From Pteria penguin (Eukaryota > Mollusca > Bivalvia > Pterioida > Pteriidae): a DNA stretch of 64,000 bases. Shown piece by piece: positions 54,256-64,000 of the stretch. The position numbers and the translations under genes were made by a program. The stretch spans positions 61,087,983 to 61,151,982 of the forward strand of contig CM068580.1 in assembly GCA_035048485.1 (NCBI GenBank), written 5' to 3'. The notes beneath the pieces are model-generated. The model was given only the letters and a program-made list of their open reading frames with translations, ran no database searches and had not been told where the DNA came from. Within the stretch, counting starts at the first letter, position 1. Each line of letters opens with the position of its first letter.

Positions 54256-57200
54256 TTTGGTTTGGTTTCTTTTTAAGATAATGTCACTCGTCTTTCTTAT
54301 TTTAATCTTATTCAATCGCTTTGCTTGACTTGAATTCTGCCATGTCACTCATGTGAGTCATCTGCTTTTCCATCTTCTCAGAAATTCTTTCACATATGCT
54401 CATATAGAATAAGCACACACAGGATACATACTTATACATGTTGGCAACATATAGGTGCGTTCTTTTTGAATTAGAACCTTAAACTGTATACTCAATATAT
54501 GTTCCATATATCTTGTTGGAAAATGTCCTCTGCATTATTGTATCGCTTTGTCATAGACACATTGCTCATTTTTGTCAAGTCATGACCGATTGAGTATCTT
54601 GCTACTTACACTCAAACAAAAATCCTTAATCAATGGTGAAAATCTATTTTATCCATAGAAATCCCCTTGTTTTTTATGTCAAATACGAAAGTATGTCAAG
54701 TCTAATTCAGTGACCAGATATTCTCAGATACGGTTATGTAACTCTATAATTGAGGGATCGCCTGATCCAACTTTAACCACGCCTATTACGTAGTTCCATT
54801 GTGACGTCATAGTTAAATTCATGTTTTGTTTGACGGGCCATTTATTTATGACGTCATAATGAACAAGTGTGCCAAAATATGTGATGTCGGGCATTTGACG
54901 ATCACACAATACCTCTTTATTATAGAAACGTCTAAAAAGATATGTCTATTGTAAAAAGCCAGTAACAGTGTACTAAAGTTGAAACTATTTGAATTTGGGA
55001 TTTTGTCCCCCATAAAATCATGACGTACATGTACAAGGGGAGATGACACAGATGATGATCGCCATTTGTATCTTTTCGTCATATTTGTACCTTCACGCAT
55101 CTGAATAACTGTGATCCGAAAATCTAATCTCAGTGTTCGAATGTCGACACTTTCAATAAAAAAATAAAACATACAAATGTTTAAATACTTGTAAGATTTA
55201 TTAACAACAAAGAAAGCAACGACATAATTTAATATATTTATTAGATACTTGTATGATTTATTAACAACAAAGAAAGCAACAACATAATTTAATATACTTA
55301 TCAAATACTCATTGTTAAATATTATAATCATTACCACAACTCTTCAAAAATCTTCCACAGATAACAAAAGTTTATTTTTACCTTACTTCGTGTTTTTATT
55401 GATATTTATTATAGGCCAACAATCTTTTATCGTTTGAATAACACAGAATATTTGTAATGAGCATTTTATTTTTTAGTTAAATGTTTAGATACTTTTATTT
55501 TAATTGTCTGATTAAGCGCTTATAATAAATGTAACATTAATGTTCATTACGATTAAATAGAGTGAATGATAGCTTAACAGTATAAGAGATTTAATGATAA
55601 GTTAATGAACCTAAAATGAATTTTGCCTTTGAGAATCATTGTCATTTGGTGCACAGAATTATAACGCGTATATATGTTCTAATATTTATTATTTATTAAT
55701 GAATGAATACCCTGCACAACAAATGATAGAGAAAACAGAAGACATCTACTGTATTACACAAATCACCGAGGACATGTGCATGAAAATGATTCATTTTCCA
55801 CGGCTAAATTAGAATCAAATCGATCGGGATTTACAGTATCGTAATATAAAATAGTGATAACCTCTATATTTCATTTGCTTTCAAAAATTTGTCAATACGA
55901 CTTTACAATAAATATGTATTTGTATCAATCACTGCATTAAAAAATCAGAAATAGATATGGTTTTTTCCATTGCGATTGTTTTTCCCTCTGAACATACTTA
56001 TTTTAAGTCATAAAATCTAATGAAGAAAAGAAGGGGTTTTCAATCTTATATATACTTTACATGTAGACGAAACGAAGTACTTAAATAATATTAGCTATCA
56101 AGATAAACCACAAAAAGTTACATATTACTGCGTTGTTATATTACATATATAACAGATACTAACTTATGTTATTAGTTCATTCACAACTCTGGCTATATGA
56201 CAACAAAAGTATGGTAAAAAGCTTTACTCATCGAAATTGACACAATATTATGATACAGCTGAAAAATATTCCTTTAAAACAAAGACATCATTATTCAACA
56301 CCCAAGCTTAACGGATTTTTCCCCCTCACAACCTCAAAGATATTTCACGAAGGAATAACATTTTATTTTTTACGAGGTAATAATGTATACGTTCCATACA
56401 AGTGAAACGGTGGCCATTTGGCGCTACTATCATTATCAATAAATGAAGTGAAAATGATATAATTGAATTTTGTAAAATATATTTTATTTTTATCAAGTCT
56501 GCTCGAAATATTCTTAAACATTCAACTGTTTATTTCAATTATACACTCTAAAACTCCAAGAAATACGTCTCAAAACGATTTCGTAATATCGATTGAGTTT
56601 CCGGAAAATAATTGATCATATAGTTCATTTCCTTGTATTAAAATCATGATTTTCTTTCATAATCTCATCATTTCACATTTTAATTGACACATATTATATC
56701 AAATGACTACACTTTTTATTCAAATGTTTTCGATGCCAGACTGATAAAAATTCAATAGTTAATCAATAAACTGACAAGGCTGAATTTTATCTCATTATTA
56801 AAAGTACAAAAAATCTTTACTCATCATCAGGATAACATATCTTCAGACTTTAAGGATACATTGAAACCCGTATTCAGTAGTAGCAATAGAGAATCTGGAA
56901 AAAGTAACCACCTCTGATAGGTTGGCACTTAACACAGGATAATTTTATATTATATTATATTATATTAGATAATTAGCATTACAGTAAGGTGGTTGTTACA
57001 ACGGGATAATTATTACAGGTTAAACTTAAAACACGTTTGAACGATATCTTTACCTCCATCTGACTAATAATTTTACCTAATATTATTTATAACCTAAATA
57101 CTGTCAGAAATATTTAGGTTAGGGTCACTCGAAATGTTTTGATGTACGAGCCTTAGAATTTCTGTGGTTAAGTCGGTGTCTATCAGAATTGTAAAAGACC

Positions 57201-57294
57201 ACTTCGACTGAGGAAGAAATTCTCGGGGGTAACACACAACAATTGATCAACAAAACTCAAATGTAAATGAGAATGTTATAATTATATAAATGCT
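54256..57294. other. intergenic, 3' side of the GPCR gene
   Basis: No gene recognised. Two perfect CRE palindromes TGACGTCA lie at 54802-54809 and 54849-54856. A 60-bp tandem duplication (GATTTATTAACAACAAAGAA starting near 55195 and 55255) lies at about 55185-55310. A short (ATT)n/(TATTA)n tract lies at 56944-56968. Frames of 61-163 codons around 54724-55337 overlap the duplication and have no recognisable domain. Confidence 0.45.
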
Positions 57295-58527
57295 TCATAC
57301 GCTTGACGAATTTGCTTGTTCTTTGGAAGAACACGGTTGTGCAGGTTTTTCACTTTGGACTTCTTCTGCAGGTACAGGTGAAACAGGTGCAACTTTATTG
57401 GTTCTTTCGGCATGTGATTTTGAAACCCATGTCATCTCAGAGGATTTTACCTTCATACCCATTAACTGCCTCAAAGTAGCGCGAAATCGAGTTGAAGATG
57501 ACGAAAAGACATATAAAAAGAAGTTTATTCCGAAATTAAATTGGTAAAAGAAGAAGAAGAATGCTCTGGCCCACTTGAGTTTATATTTGGTTGACATGAA
57601 GTAAAAGTAATCTGGGTGTGTTATATCGACTTTCATAGTCGAGTTCCAGATGAGTTCTGTAGATTGGATCAGTCCCAGAGGCATGATGAGGATAATGTAC
57701 GTAGAGGATACTATGAGGAGGAGTTTGGTGGCTTTCTCGTCGGATTTGGTCATACTGCTGGCATTCGTCATCTCCTGCCTTTTCTTCTGTTTACTTCGGA
57801 TCTCAAAAAGGATAAGACAGTTCAAAGTGACTATGATAAAAGTGGGTAACCAAGTATTGAATGCCACATAGAAGTAGATTATCTCTGGCAGAATAGCTCG
57901 CCGAGTCTTACAGGCTTTATAGCCGAATACGGAATCACCTTCAAAGCCTGACACTGCAATCTTGTGAAGAGAAAATATGAAAACACATAAGGATACAATA
58001 ATGATTGCATATAATGCTCTCCTTGGTGTTAGATTCTTGGATCTTAGAGGGAATCTGATCATGATGAACCTTTCGACAGTAAAGGATACTATAATCCATA
58101 CGGAAAGAAGGTTGAAAAGTTCAACGATGACACCATGAAATTTACAGAGATCTTCGTATCTTTGAAAATCTTTATTTATAGTATCCGGGTTTTGTCCTCT
58201 CAGGACACCAATCATGAAGTTGAGAGTAAGCGAGAGGGAGTCATAGACTGCCAGCCAAGATAGATATAAATTAGTAGTGGATTTCCGCATGTGCTTCCTT
58301 GTTAGCACAATGAATGAGAGGCAGTTACATACCAGTCCAAATGCCACGATAATGGATGTACCGTAAGATAGAAGCCCACGCACCAAGGTTACGAATGGTA
58401 ACAAATCTATCCAGAACTGTCTTAGCTCGCACGGCCATGCTAATTTATCCTCAAGCGTCAGATTTTTGTCTTGTAAAAATTCTATCTCGCTGTAACTAAT
58501 TGGACAGCTTAATGTATTGGTAGACAT
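57295..58527 (-). CDS. divergent class A (rhodopsin-like) G-protein-coupled receptor
   Basis: A 410-residue plasma-membrane receptor with seven hydrophobic segments at about 53-76, 84-108, 130-151, 171-193, 217-242, 265-290 and 319-342. Class A marks are N68 in TM1, LAVYD with D96 in TM2, C128 paired with C206, ERF (152-154) for DRY, P228 in TM5, P283 in TM6, and NFFLY (335-339) for NPxxY. The TM6 CWxP tryptophan is lacking (LIMP). An N-glycosylation site lies at N22. The cytoplasmic tail ends SSV, a class I PDZ-ligand pattern. It looks most like invertebrate peptide receptors (FMRFamide/myosuppressin-like); the ligand cannot be inferred. The start is M at 58527 rather than the in-frame M at 58569, because TTTTCTTTATCAG/A directly precedes it, a splice acceptor that makes the upstream 14 hydrophobic codons intronic. 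Coding sequence is uninterrupted. Confidence 0.92.
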   Translation of the reverse strand: MSTNTLSCPISYSEIEFLQDKNLTLEDKLAWPCELRQFWIDLLPFVTLVRGLLSYGTSIIVAFGLVCNCLSFIVLTRKHMRKSTTNLYLSWLAVYDSLSLTLNFMIGVLRGQNPDTINKDFQRYEDLCKFHGVIVELFNLLSVWIIVSFTVERFIMIRFPLRSKNLTPRRALYAIIIVSLCVFIFSLHKIAVSGFEGDSVFGYKACKTRRAILPEIIYFYVAFNTWLPTFIIVTLNCLILFEIRSKQKKRQEMTNASSMTKSDEKATKLLLIVSSTYIILIMPLGLIQSTELIWNSTMKVDITHPDYFYFMSTKYKLKWARAFFFFFYQFNFGINFFLYVFSSSSTRFRATLRQLMGMKVKSSEMTWVSKSHAERTNKVAPVSPVPAEEVQSEKPAQPCSSKEQANSSSV

Positions 58528-58569
58528 TCTGATAAAGAAAACACAAAAATAAATATACATGATAAACAT
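58528..58569 (-). other. probable splice acceptor upstream of the GPCR ATG
   Basis: On the minus strand TTTTTGTGTTTTCTTTATCAG ends at 58529, one base before the ATG. Long pyrimidine tract plus AG suggests a 5'UTR intron extending to the right. Confidence 0.55.
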
Positions 58570-59996
58570 TAATAAATCACTTCTAATATTTTTTCTTCTG
58601 ACTTCTCTTTAATTTATAAAAAATAAACAAACATAATGCCTATGTAGTAAATTTTGGATATAAGGAAAAATAACCAACAACCAAAATAGAGTCAGGCGAA
58701 AATTAGGGAACAATCATTTGATTATGGGGGATTAGTACATGTACCGGGAGGCGGGGGGGGGGGGGGGGTTGGAGAACTTGCATGGGTCTGAGATTAAGAT
58801 ACATTGTAGTACATGAACGTATGATGACTTGAAATAAGCACCAGAAAAGTAGCGAAAATAATGTGCATCTGACTTCTTAGTATGACAAAAGTTGCCGTGG
58901 TCATGCACAGTAAACAATAATAAGCACATAAGGGTACACAACAATAATTGATTGTAATACAGCTGCGGCACCCCATAAAGTGATACATTGAAGTGAGAAC
59001 CCAATTGGTTAACCAGTTTACGTACCCACCCTTGCATTGATCACGAAAGTAAACCAAAGAACCATTTTAAAGATTATAAGTAACACTTCATATGAAAATT
59101 AAAGAACAAAGGTTTCCAAAGTAAGTAGCTTATGAATATTTTAACACGGACAGTATTATGGAATGAAATATTTGAAATGTAAAATGGAATTAAATATCAA
59201 AAACATGAAGTGACATCAATATGAACTGACTGTGCTCTGTCCGTTTAAGAGCAAGCTAAGTTACGGATATGTAGAATTCCCTACTAACAGTCAAAGGTTC
59301 GCGACTCCTATAAAAAAATTTAAATAAGATTTATATGTCAGTGAAACATGATGCTTTCTTTGTATTGAACTGTTTCGTTTCATTATCGTAAGAATGTATC
59401 TGACTTTCCTTGTCAACAACTCAACGTGCTGATGTGACTTCTGCTGTTATTAGAAATGCCAAGATGTTCCAAATGTTTCTGACGCCTTTGAAAGCAACGA
59501 ATTTCATAGGAATTTTCACTATCTTTGTCAGCTATTTCATCAACCTTAATCATTCATTTAAAAATCGTTTCATTTATGTTGACATGAGTAGACCGTCTTG
59601 ATGATTGGTCATCTTCCAGTGACGATATCATTTGTCACTTTGGAATAGGACGAACGAATTAACATTATTTTTAACTCAGCCGGTCATCGATGAATTTTTA
59701 ATATGCATTTAATGCGTCTTAAATGAAAGAAAGGAAAGAAGATATCTGATTAAATCGTCACAGTGAATACAAGTGAAAGAACACAAAACTTGAAAAATTT
59801 TAATATTAATGTATTTGTAGGACCGACTTAAGACAGTCCATAATAATAATAATAATTATCACTCCCTTAATGCGGCCAATTGGTGTATGGAGAATTGTAT
59901 TTAACTTCTTGATGGTTATCAACTTTGAACGTCTCTAACTATTTTACAAATATCGAAACGAAGTTTAGTGTTACAGTGTTTTTTAAACTGTTCTAT
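58570..59996. other. intergenic or intronic, with a 16-G run
   Basis: Possibly the first intron or promoter side of the minus-strand GPCR gene. A run of 16 G lies at 58753-58768. No domain is recognised in the short frames (63-101 codons) here. Confidence 0.4.
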
Positions 59997-60198
59997 TTAT
60001 CCTTGCAGTTTATTATCCATCAGCGCTAAATTCGAATCTCCTTTTATCTCAAAGTCAAGTTCAATTCTAGAAAATTTACTTTCAATTTCCTTACGAATTT
60101 CTTCGGTTAAATCGATGTCTATTAATTCGAACGCCCTATTAAGTCGAAGTAATTTTGATGTCTCGCCATCTCCAAATATCATTGTTTCTTCCAACAAA
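59997..60198 (-). CDS. possible terminal coding exon of an unknown gene
   Basis: The minus-strand frame reads LLEETMIFGDGETSKLLRL, then NRAFELIDIDLTEEIRKEI, then ESKFSRIELDFEIKG and DSNLALMDNKLQG with stop TAA at 59997. The composition is charged and helix-like, unlike the AT-driven frames elsewhere. It is preceded by a pyrimidine-rich TTTCTTTTACTTTTAC tract and a CAG ending at 60199, fitting a splice acceptor with a split codon. I do not recognise the family, and no companion exons were identified. It could also be a chance frame. Confidence 0.35.
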
Positions 60199-60201
60199 CT
60201 G

Positions 60202-60879
60202 ACCAATGCGCCGAGTAAAAGTAAAAGAAATGCAAACTATAATTATATCAATGAGTTTGCAATTGTGACGTGTAAAGTACATGATTTATACTTTTTACAA
60301 AGAAAAAACACCTTCAATAAAAGATATGGCGGATACATGAAATGAAAATTCTACGCTTCAGTGCGGTTTGAATAGAAAAATTCTGACTCAATGAATGAAA
60401 ATTATTCATATCTTTTATTTCATTCAAACAGGATTAAGAAATAATATGATTTCGCCCACTGATATACCTTTAACGAAAAAAGAGAAATATTCTGTATTCT
60501 CAATGGCATTAAATTTCTTGATGTGGCAATCATATTTATTTCACATTGACAATTTATTCCCTTTGCATTCTTAATTAAAAACACTGTCATTGCAAACGGG
60601 AATTTATGGTTGGGCGTGTCCACCTGTTGTTCTTCCGTCCTCAAAGCCGAAGGTTATGAATGGTAACAAATATCTTATACTTATAAAACTTATAGAAAAT
60701 TAGAGATCTTATCTATATCTTTCATCTTATTGTTGAGAGATGTCATTTTAACTATATGTATACAGAGAAATCACTTTTTCCCATTTTTACAGTGATATAC
60801 AAAATAAACAAGGTAAAAGATAATTTCATCTCATCGAGTCAGCGAATAGTTCAATGACAGATCATTGCAGAGATCATGG
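60202..60879. other. intergenic, nothing recognised
   Basis: AT-rich. If the exon at 59997-60198 is real, this would be intronic. No further exon is visible. Confidence 0.35.
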
Positions 60880-61180
60880 GGCTTGAATTGGGCTTTTCTA
60901 TAGACTTATGCAGACTTTTGCTCGAACATTGCACGCTGGTTATTGAGAACTATGACTAATACTATTCAGAAGAGGAAAGGTCCTAAACCTTACCTCCTAT
61001 GTTTGTCCGTCGGGGCTCCTAGACCTAGGGATCCGGGACCCGAGAATTTAGCTCTCACTTAGCTCTGCACAGGCAGAACAGGGTTGATTCATGTTTACGT
61101 CACCTCATTGTTAGATTGTACGCCATAATAATTTAGTGGGTTATATTTTCTTGACCACCCCGCTTGAGTAATCCTTGTTC
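60880..61180 (+). mobile_element. third Penelope-like tail remnant
   Basis: TTATGCAGACTTTTGCTCGA corresponds to the RT C-terminal codons at 42900-42919. It continues as CATTGCACGCTGGTTATTGA, TCCTAAACCTTACCTCC, GTCGGGGCTCCTAGACC, TTAGCTCTCACTTAGCTCTG and ATCCTTGTTCTATC. The order is as at 42900-43190, strongly diverged. Confidence 0.55.
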
Positions 61181-61218
61181 TATCTGAAATACCGATCCGA
61201 TATCCACAACTGATGAAC

Positions 61219-62570
<1,352 letters not shown>

Positions 62571-62734
62571 TAGACTACTAATAAAAACACACTTTTTTTT
62601 CAAATTTTTGACCTCATGGTCTTTATCAAGAAAATGACACAATACACTCGCAAAGAGTGTATTGTGTCATTTTCGTGATAAAGACCACGAGGTCGAAAAT
62701 TTGAAAAAAAGAGTGTGTTTTTATTAGTAGTCTA
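62571..62734. mobile_element. 164-bp foldback MITE, near-perfect hairpin
   Basis: The left arm starts TAGACTACTAATAAAAACAC and runs through TTGACCTCATGGTCTTTATC to GACACAATACACTC. The right arm is its reverse complement with only a few differences, and the loop is about GCAAA. Arms are about 79 bp. TA at both outer edges fits a TA target duplication, as for Tc1/mariner-type MITEs. Confidence 0.88.
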
Positions 62735-63394
62735 TAATCTTTTAAACAGTGGTCTAAAAATAATAACCAGGCAGCTTATAAAAGTCCATAATAACTACTT
62801 AAAGTTAACATGATGCATGTACATGTATATAATACTGTATAGAAATGTCGATCTATGTAACTGCCTGATGCATGCACAGAAATGTTGACTGATGCAGCAG
62901 ACAATTCTGAGAGATGGAGGGATCTCTTACAAATCAACCTCTATGATAAAAAAGGATTCGAATTCAGGGCGTCTCGACCCATTAAAACACACTGAACTAC
63001 TCTGATTCATATCATGGCGACTTATGCTTCTAAAAGAGTAATATTTCAGACCTATGAATATTTAAATTCTATTTTAGGAAATCGTTGAATTCTATACATA
63101 TTTTATAGCATAATAATAGCGAGAATAATTACCGTCTTCTGTAACCGTCTCTGGAATTTCATTATCACTTCTGGTGCACCAAATTAATGAAAGTATGTAT
63201 TTTCTGATATTTCTAGTAACTACATTGAAATGCTATTATTTACTACATCTTATATATTATTTAAGCGCTGTTAGATAGAAATAAAGATTGACTGATTCAT
63301 TTATTCATTGATTACTATTTTACGTCATTCCACGATTATTTCATGTATATGATGACGACATCTACCTGATGCTTTGCTTTCAAATTTATAGCCT
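62735..63394. other. intergenic with a tRNA-like remnant
   Basis: Around 62955-63003 GGATTCGAATTCAGGGCGTC and ACACACTGAACTACTCTG resemble a reversed tRNA-like SINE head (box B and box A on the minus strand). The rest is AT-rich, with nothing recognised. Confidence 0.35.
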
Positions 63395-63560
63395 ATTAAC
63401 GGATCCACTGGAAGCAGTGATGGATCCTTTACGTATCACATCCACAAAGACACGGGGTCGGTTTTCATCCGAAAGATAATACATCAGTGTGCTCACGAAG
63501 CGAGTCTAACCTGGGACCAGATGGTCACCAGCTGAGCATCTCATCCACTGAGCAAAATTT
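63395..63560 (-). repeat. tRNA-derived SINE, minus strand, diverged
   Basis: On the minus strand GCTCAGTGGATGAGATGCTC (box A) and CCAGGTTAGACTCGC (box B-like) are followed by ATCTTTCGGATGAAAACCGA, CCCCGTGTCTTTGTGGATGT and ATCACTGCTTCCAGTGGATC. This is the same body order as the 40.7-kb SINE. Confidence 0.7.
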
Positions 63561-64000
63561 ACTTTAAACAATATGTAATTGTCATGATATGTAGAATAAA
63601 GTGGAGGAGAGATATTACATCAGTTAATTGTGCATTTTATATTTTTGCATATGTTTTAACTAGGTAATTGTTTAGATAGCTTGTTATTCATGCAAAACAG
63701 ACCGAGAGAACAATTTATGGTGAAACCGGGATTCGTACCCCAAAATATCTATCTACTTCAGAGATATTTTACTAACTGAGGTTAGACGTGAATAGATAAT
63801 TCAGTATGCCACATATTGATTATATCATCAATGAATAAATCGACACAAAACATAAAACTAGGAAAAAGAAAAAGGAAAAGAGAGGGGGGGGGGTATTAAC
63901 ATACATATATTTTATCCAAAAGCTTATTGTATGGAAGATATTGTTCGTATCATTTGTATGATATGTGCTATATATTTCAATGGTTATTTCCACTGAAATG
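63561..64000. other. intergenic with a second tRNA-like remnant
   Basis: About 63722-63785 (GGTGAAACCGGGATTCGTAC...TTTTACTAACTGAGGTTAG) again looks like a reversed tRNA-like head. A GGGGGGGGG run lies near 63885. No gene. Confidence 0.35.

Noticed and set aside
54846..55337. 163-codon minus-strand frame
   Set aside because: It contains the translated 60-bp duplication (NILNYVVAFFVVNKSYKYL twice) and has no recognisable domain or conserved start.
58528..58569. Upstream methionine of the GPCR with a 14-residue hydrophobic leader
   Set aside because: The leader is the pyrimidine tract of a probable splice acceptor ending one base before the next ATG.

Overview
The window is eukaryotic, gene-poor, AT-rich DNA. 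I think it comes from a bivalve mollusc, probably an oyster-like genome. That is inference from repeat style: abundant TACATGTA motifs, tRNA-headed SINEs with (TCAA)n tails, the 'GGTCAAGGTCA' dispersed repeats typical of molluscs, and L1/Tx1-like, CR1/Jockey-like and Penelope-like retroelements. Nothing bacterial or plasmid-like is visible, and no rRNA or functional tRNA gene was recognised.

Probable host genes are few. They are a GT31 (beta-1,3-galactosyltransferase-like) Golgi enzyme at 7199-8425 (-), a divergent class A GPCR at 57295-58527 (-), and a 14667-16211 (+) exon pair of an invertebrate family of unknown function. That last family has an RNase H/transposase-like region and a C2H2 finger, and the copy here hides a 45-nt in-frame intron. 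A possible orphan exon lies at about 59997-60198 (-). Both recognisable genes have an intact coding exon directly preceded by a splice-acceptor-like sequence, which suggests 5'UTR introns.

The rest is mobile or repetitive DNA, much of it nested. At 22.6-24.5 kb there is a decayed CR1/Jockey-type LINE (-) interrupted by a fragment of Penelope-like tail. At 25.85-27.47 kb there is a 36-bp minisatellite. From 27.9 to 40.0 kb there are two direct modules of leader plus 55-bp minisatellite. The first module is split by a 3,500-bp terminal-inverted-repeat element. The second is split by an L1/Tx1-like LINE whose ORF1 is inverted relative to ORF2, exactly as twin priming predicts. At 41.9-43.8 kb lies a Penelope-like RT flanked by direct repeats, with two further tail copies at 46.4 and 60.9 kb.

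Two copies of a TIR family with ends GTTATATAGTAGTTTTTCCCC lie in opposite orientation at 47.95-50.1 and 51.9-53.5 kb. One interrupts an older mollusc repeat with a clean 5-bp target duplication. The other carries a broken Tc1-like transposase. Smaller foldback/MITE elements lie at 4.0, 13.2, 13.9-14.6 and 62.6 kb. The 13.9-14.6 kb element contains about nine 14-bp palindromes phased every 21-22 bp, the most regular unexplained structure in the window.
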